This document shows positions 8,527-17,345 of a stretch of 38,589 bases of DNA, in pieces (positions within the stretch are counted from its first letter, which is position 1; every line of letters begins with the position of its first letter). The notes beneath the pieces are model-generated. The model was not told where the DNA came from. It did not search any database and saw only the letters and a program-made list of their open reading frames with translations. The stretch covers positions 1 to 38,589 of the forward strand of contig CAZTSI010000033.1 in assembly GCA_964616755.1 (NCBI GenBank). Direction: 5' to 3'. The position numbers and the translations under genes were made by a program. The DNA is from CAYNFR01 sp964616755 (lineage in GTDB: Bacteria > Bacteroidota > Bacteroidia > Chitinophagales > Saprospiraceae).

Positions 8527-10109
8527 AACGTTTTGTAGATTTGTTCAAATCCATCGACGAAGACTCTGGCACTCTATCTAAAGTTAGAGCACTTGTCGAG
8601 TATTTTAGACACACTGAAGATCGAGACAAACTATGGGCTATTGCCTTATTCTCACATAGGAGACCTAAGAGGACAATTTCTACAACATTATTACGAAAAT
8701 GGGCCGCAGAAAAGGCATGCATTTCCCCGTGGTTATTTGAAGAGTCCTATCATCTTGTCGGCGACTTAGCCGAAACCATTAGCTTGTTAATTCCTGACAC
8801 AGGAAGGCATACTCAGCGCTCATTACATGACTGGATAACAGCCATCATTGATCAAAAGGATTCGACGGAAGATCATAAAAAAAGTTTTGTGTCAGAGGCT
8901 TGGGCAAGTATGTCTAGCGAAGAGATATTTTTATTTAACAAGATCATTACGGGCGGGTTTAGAGTCGGGGTGTCACAAAAGCTCATCATTAAGGCGCTAT
9001 CTGTCTATCTAGATGAAGATGAAAATAAAGTAGCCCATAAATTGATGGGTGATTGGTCACCGCAGACAACAAGCTTCTCAAAATTGCTAGTACAGAGTGA
9101 CTGGAAAGATGATTCGTCTAGGCCATATCCATTTTACTTGGGCTATGCCATAGAGGAAGATGTGACAACCCTAGGGGATATAGATTCATGGCAATGCGAG
9201 TGGAAATGGGATGGCATAAGAGCTCAAATTATCAAGCGTCAACATCAACTCTTTATTTGGTCAAGGGGAGAAGAGTTGGTCACAGACAAATATCCTGAAT
9301 TTTCAAGTTTACTTGCCGTTCCTTATGATTTTGTTCTTGATGGCGAACTAGTGATCTGGAAGGAGGGGCAAGTGGGAGAATTTCATTTATTACAAAAAAG
9401 AATCGGACGTAAAGCCATCAGTGCAAAAATGCTCAAAGAACTCCCTGTTGGTTTAATAGCTTACGATATTCTAGAACTGAATGGTATAGACGTACGTGAT
9501 AAAGTCTTAGCACAACGACGAAGACAATTAGAGAAGCTCATGAATGAGATGTTCTCTCTCGAGATACAGTGCCTCCAATTATCTAAAATTGTCCAGGTAG
9601 CCAACTGGCAAGAATTGAAAGGTATCCGTGAAATGTCGAGGGAAAACTTGGCGGAAGGACTAATGCTAAAATTAAAAAGCGGCATATACAAAAGCGGCCG
9701 TAAGAGAGGCGAATGGTGGAAATGGAAAGTGGAACCATTTAGCATTGATGCTGTCATGCTGTATGCACAACGTGGGCACGGGCGAAGATCTAGCCTATTT
9801 ACGGATTTCACTTTTGCCGTTTGGGAGGATGAGCAACTGGTGCCCTTTGCTAAGGCCTATTCAGGGCTTACAGATGCAGAATTTACAGAATTAACACAGT
9901 GGATCAACAAAAATACGATGGACAAATTCGGCCCCGTTAGATCCGTTATGCCGCAACTTGTCTTCGAAATAGCCTTTGATGGTATCCAATTATCTACCCG
10001 TCACAAATGCGGTATTGCGGTACGTTTTCCGCGCATCAAACGTTGGCGTCGAGATAAGGCCGCAAGCGAAGCAAATGATCTAGAAGAATTGAAAAGGATG
10101 ATTGGATGA
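8523..10109 (+). CDS. ATP-dependent DNA ligase
   Basis: This 528-residue protein is a bacterial ATP-dependent DNA ligase of the type paired with an MBL exonuclease. It has an N-terminal helical DNA-binding domain (about 1-200). The adenylation domain has motif I KWDGIR at 228-233, with Lys228 the expected AMP-accepting residue, and LDGEL at 272-276. The OB-fold domain ends in RFPRIKRWRRDK. It seals nicks using ATP and is additional to the housekeeping NAD-dependent LigA. The start overlaps the exonuclease stop. The Lhr-type helicase and phosphoesterase that often complete this repair cluster are not present; the next gene is convergent and unrelated. Confidence 0.92.
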   Translation: MKRFVDLFKSIDEDSGTLSKVRALVEYFRHTEDRDKLWAIALFSHRRPKRTISTTLLRKWAAEKACISPWLFEESYHLVGDLAETISLLIPDTGRHTQRSLHDWITAIIDQKDSTEDHKKSFVSEAWASMSSEEIFLFNKIITGGFRVGVSQKLIIKALSVYLDEDENKVAHKLMGDWSPQTTSFSKLLVQSDWKDDSSRPYPFYLGYAIEEDVTTLGDIDSWQCEWKWDGIRAQIIKRQHQLFIWSRGEELVTDKYPEFSSLLAVPYDFVLDGELVIWKEGQVGEFHLLQKRIGRKAISAKMLKELPVGLIAYDILELNGIDVRDKVLAQRRRQLEKLMNEMFSLEIQCLQLSKIVQVANWQELKGIREMSRENLAEGLMLKLKSGIYKSGRKRGEWWKWKVEPFSIDAVMLYAQRGHGRRSSLFTDFTFAVWEDEQLVPFAKAYSGLTDAEFTELTQWINKNTMDKFGPVRSVMPQLVFEIAFDGIQLSTRHKCGIAVRFPRIKRWRRDKAASEANDLEELKRMIG

Positions 10110-10149
10110 TGGGGGGTATTGTGAGAAGACGATTTACTTCAGGCTTTGC

Positions 10150-10860
10150 TCAGTAAACCCTATATTTCTTATAAGCGTAGGATGCTCTGATCAAGGAGCT
10201 AGCCCAACCTTGATGGCCATCAAGAAAACCTAATTTGAAAAAATAGCTTCGGACTAAATGATACATAGGTGCAATTATTGCAGAAACAGCCTTAGGCTGA
10301 TGAGCAAGCTTGGCATAATGTACGTATCTCTCTCTCATATGAGCAATATCGCGATAGGCGTAATGGTGTATTGTACCTTTCAGACGATCAATGTTCATGG
10401 AACGATCATACGTCAATGCTTCGTGCACTTTCGCACTATTCCATTGAGTTTCTTCTCTATGATAGAGCTTGATTTTGTGGCTTGGTGCCAATTCTCCAAA
10501 GCGACAAGCCTTTTCACCCAAATAGTTGATTCGATGCATGGTATAGAGCGTATTGCGCAAAGGTGTTAAAGAAGAAAGAGAAGACAGTAACAACGCATCC
10601 AGACATTCATCGCTGTCAAGGGTCAATATCCAATCGTGTTTGGCTAATTGGGCCCCATAGTTGCGTGTAGCACCGTATCCTGACCAAGGCTTTAGATACA
10701 CTCGGTCAGTATATTTAGCGGCTATATCTAGTGTATTGTCTATGCTGTCAGCATCAATGATGACTATATCATGAATATAGTTAACGATCGAAGCAAGACA
10801 TTGATCTAGTGTTCGCCCAGCATTGTAGGTGATAATGACCGCAGAAATAGGCGTTTTCAT
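10150..10860 (-). CDS. Glycosyltransferase family 2, WaaE/KdtX-like
   Basis: This 236-residue inverting glycosyltransferase has a GT-A fold. The N-terminal strand ISAVIITYNAG is at residues 5-15, the divalent-metal motif DSDE at 82-85, and the WSGYGATRNYG stretch at 59-69 matches the LPS-core beta-glucosyltransferase WaaE/KdtX pattern. A C-terminal hydrophobic segment (APMYHLVRSYFFKLGFLDG) likely sits at the membrane. It probably adds a hexose to lipopolysaccharide core or another surface glycan. Its ATG overlaps the cysQ stop by ATGA (10857-10860), so the two genes form one operon. It converges on the ligase gene across 40 bp. Confidence 0.88.
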   Translation of the reverse strand: MKTPISAVIITYNAGRTLDQCLASIVNYIHDIVIIDADSIDNTLDIAAKYTDRVYLKPWSGYGATRNYGAQLAKHDWILTLDSDECLDALLLSSLSSLTPLRNTLYTMHRINYLGEKACRFGELAPSHKIKLYHREETQWNSAKVHEALTYDRSMNIDRLKGTIHHYAYRDIAHMRERYVHYAKLAHQPKAVSAIIAPMYHLVRSYFFKLGFLDGHQGWASSLIRASYAYKKYRVY

Positions 10861-11630
10861 GCTAATTCTCGACCACGCGCTACAAAATTGGGATTCAAGA
10901 GGTTTTCTTTATTGTAGCGCAATGGGGTGTCTGAACCAAAAATCGTAATTGACCCTCCAGCTTCTTCAAGGATAATCTGTGCTGCTGCTGTGTCCCATTC
11001 CATTGTAGGGCCTATGCGTGGATAGATTTCCGCTTCGCCCGATGCTAAAAGGAGGAACTTTAAAGAACTTCCTTTAGAGACTATTTGGGGTTTATTCAAA
11101 TCAGTTAGATAGGCACTCGTCTCGTCATTCATATGAGATCGTGATGCTACCACGCGCAGTCCATTGTCCGCTTTGCCGTAACTAGAGGCAGTCAGACGAA
11201 TGTGTATATCCCCCTTAATCATAAATGCACCTTCCCCTTTCTCTGCATAAAAAAGATCCCCGGTGGCTGGCACGTACACGACCCCTAATATGGGACGCTG
11301 TTCTTCGATCAAGGCAATATTAACAGTAAACTCGCCATTGCGTTTAATGAATTCTTTGGTTCCATCGAGTGGATCGACAAGCCAAAATCGTTCGAAATCC
11401 TTTCGGACGTGATAAGGTATTTCTCGACTTTCTTCGGATAATACTGGATAGAGTGGCTTCAATTGCCCTAAGGCTTGGACAATGATATCGTTTGCAGCAC
11501 GATCAGCCTTGGTTAGCGGCGAGAGGTCTGATTTTTGTTCTACGCCAAAATCTTCCTTGCTATAAATAACCATAATCGCATTTCCTGCGTGACGAGCGAT
11601 ATTGGATACTTGTTGTGTAAGACCTTTCAT
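10857..11630 (-). CDS. cysQ: 3'(2'),5'-bisphosphate nucleotidase CysQ
   Basis: This 257-residue protein is an inositol-monophosphatase-superfamily phosphatase of the CysQ type. It removes the 3' phosphate from PAP (and PAPS), preventing build-up of this by-product of sulfate assimilation. The metal-binding signature DPLDGTKEF spans residues 86-94, preceded by a metal-binding glutamate in SEES, and the C-terminal motif EWDTAAA near 213 is intact. It is the first gene of a two-gene minus-strand operon with the GT2 gene and diverges from galE across only 45 bp. CysQ is a common neighbour of sulfate and surface-glycan genes in Bacteroidota. Confidence 0.93.
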   Translation of the reverse strand: MKGLTQQVSNIARHAGNAIMVIYSKEDFGVEQKSDLSPLTKADRAANDIIVQALGQLKPLYPVLSEESREIPYHVRKDFERFWLVDPLDGTKEFIKRNGEFTVNIALIEEQRPILGVVYVPATGDLFYAEKGEGAFMIKGDIHIRLTASSYGKADNGLRVVASRSHMNDETSAYLTDLNKPQIVSKGSSLKFLLLASGEAEIYPRIGPTMEWDTAAAQIILEEAGGSITIFGSDTPLRYNKENLLNPNFVARGRELA

Positions 11631-11675
11631 ACCGATTAATTAGAATAATTTTGGACAAAAATAATAAAAGCTGAG

Positions 11676-12692
11676 ATGGCAAAAATTTTGATCGCAGGTG
11701 GAGGCGGGTATATTGGTTCGCATACCGCTATTAGCCTTATCGAAAATGGACACGAAGTCGTAGTGGTCGATAATTTTATAAATTCGTATCCACAGGCCAT
11801 TGATCGCGTTGTCCAGATCACAGGCAAAAAAGTACAAGTAATCGAAGCGGACTTACGAGATATGCATCAATTGCGCTCAAGATTATCGTCTATTCACGAT
11901 ATCCAAGGTGTTATCCACTTTGCAGCGCTCAAAGCTGTAGGGGAGTCTACCGAAAAACCTCTGTTATATCATCAAAACAACATCCAAAGTCTACTCAATA
12001 TTTTGGAGATTGTAAAAGAAAGGGGGATCAATAATTTTATCTTTTCTAGTTCCTGTACTGTATATGGTCAGGCGACGGATTTGCCCGTAACGGAAAAATC
12101 TCCTATTCGTGAAGCCGAGTCGCCCTATGGTCGAACAAAGCAAATAGGCGAGATGATTCTTGAAGATATGGCACTTTATAGCGAGATACAGGTCATTAGC
12201 CTACGTTATTTTAATCCAGCTGGGGCTCATCCTAGTGGCTTATTAGGAGAGGCACCGAGAGTTAAGGCCTTAAACTTAGTGCCCGTCATTACCGAGACGG
12301 CTGCAGGAAAGAGAAGCGAATGCATGGTGTTTGGTGATGATTACGATACAAGAGATGGCAGTTGTGTGCGAGATTATATTCATGTGTTAGATCTCGCGGA
12401 TGCACATACAAAAGCAGTCGAATATCTACTAACGGGTCAGCAAGAACACAGCTACGAAGTCTTTAACTTAGGAATAGGGGAAGGAGTTACAGTCTTAGAA
12501 GCCATAAAGGCATTTGAAAAGGTATCAGACATAAAACTAAATTTTCGAATTGGCCCCCGTCGGCCTGGAGATGTAATTAGCATCTATGCCAATAACGATA
12601 GGGCATTTCAGCGCTTGCAATGGCGACCCCGGTATACGATAGAGGATATCATGCAGACTGCGTGGCTGTGGGAACAACGAAGAGATTTTTGA
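11676..12692 (+). CDS. galE: UDP-glucose 4-epimerase
   Basis: This 338-residue extended SDR protein interconverts UDP-glucose and UDP-galactose using bound NAD. It shows GGGGYIGS at residues 8-15 (Gly in place of the more common Ala in GGAGYIGS), FSSSCTVYG near 123-131 with the catalytic Ser, and YGRTK with Tyr151 and Lys155. The conserved RYFNPAGAHPSG and the substrate-binding RDGSCVRDYIHV are present. Length equals the family norm (about 338). It starts a plus-strand cluster, with only 4 bp before the GHMP kinase. Activity on N-acetylated sugars as well cannot be excluded. Confidence 0.94.
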   Translation: MAKILIAGGGGYIGSHTAISLIENGHEVVVVDNFINSYPQAIDRVVQITGKKVQVIEADLRDMHQLRSRLSSIHDIQGVIHFAALKAVGESTEKPLLYHQNNIQSLLNILEIVKERGINNFIFSSSCTVYGQATDLPVTEKSPIREAESPYGRTKQIGEMILEDMALYSEIQVISLRYFNPAGAHPSGLLGEAPRVKALNLVPVITETAAGKRSECMVFGDDYDTRDGSCVRDYIHVLDLADAHTKAVEYLLTGQQEHSYEVFNLGIGEGVTVLEAIKAFEKVSDIKLNFRIGPRRPGDVISIYANNDRAFQRLQWRPRYTIEDIMQTAWLWEQRRDF

Positions 12693-12696
12693 ATTT

Positions 12697-13500
12697 ATGT
12701 CTATGACTAAAACCCGCTATCCGGCTAAACTACTCCTACTCGGCGAATACACTGTGTTGAAAGGATCTTCAGCACTTGCCATACCGCTCAGAGAGTATTA
12801 TGGCCAGTGGGAAGAGCGTCATGGCCAAAGTCCGATTTGGCTAGGTGAATTTATTGACTATCTAATCGCACATTGTTCAGACCTAATGGATGTCGATAGA
12901 TTAACTGATCTAGCAACGCAGTGGATGTTCAACTTGACCATACCGATCGGGTATGGTTTGGGGAGCAGTGGTGCGCTCGTTGCGGGTGTATATGACTATG
13001 CTCGTACACAAAAAGGGCAAGATTTATCAGTTTTGATGGAAGAAATGGGTAGAATGGAATCCTTTTTCCATGGTAAGAGTTCAGGATTTGACCCTTTGGT
13101 TAGTTACATGGATCGCGGTGTTATCAAGACCCCTTTGGGGAGTTTTCAATTATGGGATTCAGAAGATAATCCACTGATACATAAATTTGAACTCATTGAT
13201 TCGGGGGCGGCTCGAAATCAGAAGAAAGAGCTTATTCCGGCATTCTTGAATTTATGTGAGCAAGTGCCTGATGCTGTGGAGACTTTATGTCACTTTAATA
13301 ATATGGCGATAGAAGCACTCGTCAATCAGCAAGAAAAGGAACTCGTTAGCGCTTTGCAATCTATCAGCGCATGGCAATGGCAATATATGCAAGCGTGGAT
13401 CAGGCACGAAATCAAAGATCAATGGGAGCGATCCGATGGAGGAATTTATAAAATTTGTGGTGCTGGGGGAGGGGGTTTCTATTTGAAATACCAAGCATAA
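12697..13500 (+). CDS. GHMP-family small-molecule kinase, mevalonate-kinase-like
   Basis: This 267-residue protein has the GHMP kinase fold. The N-terminal PAKLLLLGEYTVL (residues 9-21) resembles mevalonate and phosphomevalonate kinases, not galactokinases, which have a GRxNLIGEHxDY motif. The ATP-binding loop GLGSSGA is at 87-93 and the C-terminal glycine-rich GAGGGGF near the end. This type is common in Bacteroidota and I recall it being annotated as GYDIA-family GHMP kinase. The substrate is unproven; an isoprenoid precursor is the likeliest. It lies 4 bp after galE and 4 bp before the methyltransferase, so it is surely co-transcribed. The second codon cluster offers an alternative ATG two residues later. 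Confidence 0.82.
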   Translation: MSMTKTRYPAKLLLLGEYTVLKGSSALAIPLREYYGQWEERHGQSPIWLGEFIDYLIAHCSDLMDVDRLTDLATQWMFNLTIPIGYGLGSSGALVAGVYDYARTQKGQDLSVLMEEMGRMESFFHGKSSGFDPLVSYMDRGVIKTPLGSFQLWDSEDNPLIHKFELIDSGAARNQKKELIPAFLNLCEQVPDAVETLCHFNNMAIEALVNQQEKELVSALQSISAWQWQYMQAWIRHEIKDQWERSDGGIYKICGAGGGGFYLKYQA

Positions 13501-13504
13501 GCCA

Positions 13505-14347
13505 ATGTATCTATGGCTTATACAGCTCATTTGGCACAAGTATCTAAGGAAATTAGGGCTCTTGCACCTCTTTGATCGCTTGCGATTTTTGTTTTATCGA
13601 TATAAAAATTGGAGGGCAAATTCGGATTTTCTGCGACAATATCCAGACGTAGCATTTCCTCCCGATTATTTACTGTATGAATCGTTTGGCTTAGATTATA
13701 AAAGATATTATGAAGGAGGGCGAGAAACTGCGGAGTGGTTAGCCACTCTACTTAATCATCATATTTCGCTATCGGATGTGCGTATTTTAGATTGGGGCTG
13801 CGGCCCTGGTAGAATCATTAGACACTTCGAGAAATTTGTCGGTCAACGCAGCTCTCTTCATGGCACTGATTACAATCAACAGACCATAAATTGGTGTAAA
13901 CAACATTTGCCCGCGATTGCATTCACTCACAATTCTACCGTCGCTTCATTGCCTTTCGCCAATGGTTATTTCGACATCATATATGGCATTTCTGTGATCA
14001 CCCATTTGCCTGATAAAAGTATTCGCGATTGGTATATCGAGCTATGTAGAATCTTGAAGCCGGGCGGCATTCTATTTTTGACCAGCCAAGGGAATAGTTT
14101 TGTACAGAAACTTAGCCGCGAAGAGTCAGCTCAATTTGCGCAGGGGAAGCTCATTGTCAGGGGGAGAGTCACCGAAGGGCATCGTGTATTTTCCACTTTC
14201 CATCCACCACAATACATGATCGATCTTTTTGCGCAAGATTCTATACTCGCCCATATTGAGAAGTCGCCTCGAAATCAAGTTCCGATTCAAGATGTTTGGA
14301 TTGTTCGTAAACACTTCAAAAAAGATGATCGAAACTCGAGGCATTGA
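13505..14347 (+). CDS. Class I SAM-dependent methyltransferase
   Basis: This 280-residue protein has a Rossmann methyltransferase core beginning near residue 90. Motif I DWGCGPG (96-102) binds SAM, an acidic HGTDYN follows strand 2, and FDIIYGISVITHLP supplies motif IV. LKPGGILFLTSQG is the typical strand 5 region. The first 45 residues are rich in aromatic and basic residues and could pack against membrane, but no clear transmembrane helix is present. The acceptor is unknown; neighbours suggest envelope glycan or lipid modification. The stop overlaps a TTG of the next frame, but the next gene more probably starts at 14413. Confidence 0.85.
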   Translation: MYLWLIQLIWHKYLRKLGLLHLFDRLRFLFYRYKNWRANSDFLRQYPDVAFPPDYLLYESFGLDYKRYYEGGRETAEWLATLLNHHISLSDVRILDWGCGPGRIIRHFEKFVGQRSSLHGTDYNQQTINWCKQHLPAIAFTHNSTVASLPFANGYFDIIYGISVITHLPDKSIRDWYIELCRILKPGGILFLTSQGNSFVQKLSREESAQFAQGKLIVRGRVTEGHRVFSTFHPPQYMIDLFAQDSILAHIEKSPRNQVPIQDVWIVRKHFKKDDRNSRH

Positions 14348-14412
14348 ATAAACACTTTCAATACGTTAAACGCCTTGTAATCTGCCAGCTATACATTATC
14401 TTGCATACATAT

Positions 14413-15930
14413 ATGAGGTCTGTAAAAAAAATTCTTGCTGTCACTCTTTGTGGACTATTGAATATTCCGCAATCTGCAATGTCTACAGAGTTTCATTACA
14501 CTCTTGGCGAAGAACAGCATAATGTCTATCACACTATACTTCAACTAGAGCTTGAAGAAGCTCAGCAATTGATTGATGCTTTAAAGCTTTCTGATCCACA
14601 AAATGTCAGTACCTATCACCTTGAGAATTATATAGACTTCTTTCGTGTATTCATTGGTGAAGAACGGGAGGCGTTAGAAGTATTCAGAACGAAGAAAGAT
14701 GGTCGTTTGGAGTGGGTGGAACGCTTGTCATCAGGGCCCTATAAATTGTTTGCCAAAGCCGAAATTCAATTGCAATGGGCTCTTGCTCGCGCAAAGTTTG
14801 GTGAAGAAATCAAAGCGGGTTGGGATATTAATAAAGCCTATCGTTGGCTCGAACAAAATCAACAACAGTATCCGCATTTTGAGCTCAATAAGAAGAGCCT
14901 TAGTATGATTCATGCCTTAGTAGGCAGTATATCAGGTATTAAGAAGACGCTTATGAAACTATTTACGAGCCTCGACGGTTCGGTCGCTCTAGGCTTGAGT
15001 GAGATTCAGCAATTGTACTATTCCAATCAATCGGCTACTCGTTTTTTCAGAGAAGAAATTGTTGCCATCAGGGCTTTGACCGCTTTGCACATTGAAGCAG
15101 ACGCTGAGCAAGCTTGGCAAATTATAGCTCATAAGGAGATGGACGTAATGGCCAAAAGTCCTCTGCTAGCTTTTTTAAGAGGAAGCATAGCCAAAAATAA
15201 AGGCAACACACAAGAAGCCATTCAGCAACTCGACCGAAGCTATGAACAAGGACAAATGCTCATAGCTTATAATGATTTATTGCTCGGCACCGCGTTGCTC
15301 AATGCGTTAAACCCAAGAGCAAAAACATATCTGGTGCGATTTCTTGAACATCACAAGGGGCGTCATTACATTAAAGAGGCTTATCAAAAATTAGCTTGGT
15401 ACGAACTAATCCTTCGCGAAAATCCAAATTCATATCACAACAATATGAAGAAATGCCTCTTCGCGGGCCACTTGGAGGTGGGAGAAGATGAAATGGCCTA
15501 TGACGAGGCGAAAGCAGGTCATATTCCTAATAGCCGTTTGCTCAAAGCCCGCTTATTGTATGATGGCGGATATTACGATGCCTCATTAAGGGAGTTGGAG
15601 CTGATAAATGAAAATAATCTTCCGCCGTCTGAGGGGATGGAGCTACATTATCGCAAAGCGCGCTGTCATCAAGGGATGAATCAGTACGATCTAGCGGTGC
15701 ATCATTTTGCGCATGTCGTTAAGTCCGATTACGCTGACCAAGACTATATACGATGCAATGCGGCCTTGCAGATGGGCTTGATCTATAAGACACAATCGAA
15801 ACGAGCGCTCGCACAAAAAATGCTGCAAACTGCCTTGACTATACATCCGTCCGCGCATAAAAAGAGTTTACATCAGAAGGCTCTGATGTGGTTGCAGCGC
15901 TTAGATGATATCGACGACACCACTAAATAG
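14413..15930 (+). CDS. Exported TPR-like repeat protein of unknown function
   Basis: I do not recognise a named family. From the ATG at 14413 the product is 505 residues with a signal peptide (basic MRSVKK, hydrophobic ILAVTLCGLL, cleavage after about SAMS). The frame extends to a TTG at 14344 overlapping the preceding stop, but that would bury the signal peptide, so the later ATG is preferred. The rest is helical, with degenerate tetratricopeptide repeats, clearest near the C-terminus (HYRKARCHQGMNQYDLAVHHF and ALQMGLIYKTQSKRALAQ). It probably acts as a periplasmic protein-interaction scaffold. It is the last gene of the galE cluster. Confidence 0.75.
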   Translation: MRSVKKILAVTLCGLLNIPQSAMSTEFHYTLGEEQHNVYHTILQLELEEAQQLIDALKLSDPQNVSTYHLENYIDFFRVFIGEEREALEVFRTKKDGRLEWVERLSSGPYKLFAKAEIQLQWALARAKFGEEIKAGWDINKAYRWLEQNQQQYPHFELNKKSLSMIHALVGSISGIKKTLMKLFTSLDGSVALGLSEIQQLYYSNQSATRFFREEIVAIRALTALHIEADAEQAWQIIAHKEMDVMAKSPLLAFLRGSIAKNKGNTQEAIQQLDRSYEQGQMLIAYNDLLLGTALLNALNPRAKTYLVRFLEHHKGRHYIKEAYQKLAWYELILRENPNSYHNNMKKCLFAGHLEVGEDEMAYDEAKAGHIPNSRLLKARLLYDGGYYDASLRELELINENNLPPSEGMELHYRKARCHQGMNQYDLAVHHFAHVVKSDYADQDYIRCNAALQMGLIYKTQSKRALAQKMLQTALTIHPSAHKKSLHQKALMWLQRLDDIDDTTK

Positions 15931-15952
15931 CAATGAATTAACCTAACTCCTG

Positions 15953-15982
15953 TTGCTTTGCGGAGCTAAGTTCTTACATTTG
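15953..15982 (+). promoter_or_regulatory. Bacteroidota-type promoter before lgt
   Basis: TTG at 15953-15955 and TACATTTG at 15975-15982 match the Bacteroidota -33 (TTG) and -7 (TAnnTTTG) elements with 19 bp between them. Transcription would start about 10 bp before the lgt ATG at 16002. This suggests lgt can be expressed separately from the galE cluster. Confidence 0.5.
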
Positions 15983-16001
15983 GTCTATCATATGGCTGAC
16001 T

Positions 16002-17165
16002 ATGTATCCTAATCTATCTTATTTGTTTCACGACTTGTTTGGCACAGAGCGCGACAATTGGCTTTCTGTATTTCAAACCTTTGGCTTGTTACTTGCTTGT
16101 GCGTTTTTTGTGGCGGCTTATTTTTTGCAAAAAGAGCTCAAAAGGAAGGAAGAACTTGGTCTAATCAAATCTGTCCGAGAAACCCGAGTGATAGGAGAAG
16201 GCGTCAAACTAATGGACGTCTTGTTCAATGGGTTATTTGGTGGTTTCTTGTTGTTTAAAGCGCATGGCATTTTTACCAATTTCGAGCAATTTAAGCAAGA
16301 TGCAGCGGGCTATATTTTCAGTCTTCAAGGAAACTGGCTTTTTGGAATTTTGGGTTTCATAGCTTTTTCGGCATACGTTTACTGGAGTGGGAATAAGACT
16401 AAGTTAGCACAGCCCAAAACGGTAACTGTAGATGTGCATCCTTATCAACGCGTGGGGGATATGACCTTTATTGCTGCTATATTCGGTATATTAGGCGCCC
16501 GACTTTTTTCTATTTTAGAAAATATGGATTCCTTTTGGCAAGATCCTTTGGGTCAGTTGTTTTCAGGTAGTGGATTAACGATACATGGCGGATTGATACT
16601 GGCCTTTATCGCTAACTATATCTATGTGAAACGACATCATATAGCGCCTATCCATGTGATGGACGCCATAGCACCTGCGCTTATGATCTCTTATGGAGTA
16701 GGAAGATTAGGTTGTCAATTATCTGGTGATGGAGATTGGGGTATAGCTAATACAGCGGCTAAGCCAGCGTGGTTTGTATTACCGGATTGGGCGTGGTCTT
16801 ACAATTATCCCCACAATGTCATAGACGAGGGAGCACGAATAGCAGATTGTATTGGGGCGCACTGTATGGAGTTGGTGCCATCCGTTTATCCAACGCCGCT
16901 TTATGAGGTGTTAGCCAGTTTTATGATTTTTGGCATATTATGGGCATTGCGTACCAAGTTACATTGGGCAGGGGCGATTTTTTATTTATATCTAATTTTG
17001 ATGAGCATCGAGAGATTCCTCATTGAATTTATCCGCGTAAATCCTCGTTATGATTTTCTAGGAATGCAATTGTCGCAGGCTCATATTATCTCCATTATCT
17101 TGTTTTTTATCGGTATGGCAGGTATGATCTACCATTATCGCAAGCATAAAGCTCTTCCTGCTTGA
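16002..17165 (+). CDS. lgt: Prolipoprotein diacylglyceryl transferase
   Basis: Lgt transfers diacylglycerol from phosphatidylglycerol to the lipobox cysteine of prelipoproteins in the inner membrane. This 387-residue polytopic protein is about 100 residues longer than E. coli Lgt. Extra sequence lies around residues 45-150, as in other Bacteroidota. Signature elements are the HGG of the substrate cavity at 195-197, GRLGCQLSGDGDWG at 234-247 (the Bacteroidota counterpart of the GRxGNFxNxE motif), and ERFLIEFIRVNPRY near 345. The likely lipoprotein encoded at 633-3344 would be one of its substrates. Confidence 0.92.
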   Translation: MYPNLSYLFHDLFGTERDNWLSVFQTFGLLLACAFFVAAYFLQKELKRKEELGLIKSVRETRVIGEGVKLMDVLFNGLFGGFLLFKAHGIFTNFEQFKQDAAGYIFSLQGNWLFGILGFIAFSAYVYWSGNKTKLAQPKTVTVDVHPYQRVGDMTFIAAIFGILGARLFSILENMDSFWQDPLGQLFSGSGLTIHGGLILAFIANYIYVKRHHIAPIHVMDAIAPALMISYGVGRLGCQLSGDGDWGIANTAAKPAWFVLPDWAWSYNYPHNVIDEGARIADCIGAHCMELVPSVYPTPLYEVLASFMIFGILWALRTKLHWAGAIFYLYLILMSIERFLIEFIRVNPRYDFLGMQLSQAHIISIILFFIGMAGMIYHYRKHKALPA

Positions 17166-17345
17166 TGCAAAAATTCTTTGGGGCATTAAAATCAGCGCTC
17201 AAGACGAAAATTCCCTTTTAACGCTCGTTTTTAGAGACTTTTACTTAATATTATTGCGGTATTTATTTAACCTTAATGATTCAGCTATGATCTGACTGCA
17301 TTTAGCTAAATCGTTTTACATTTAACCAACAAATACGCCCAGATC

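Noticed and set aside
10110..10149. Bidirectional terminator between the ligase and GT2 genes.
   Set aside because: No stem longer than about 4 bp and no T-tract in the 40-bp gap.
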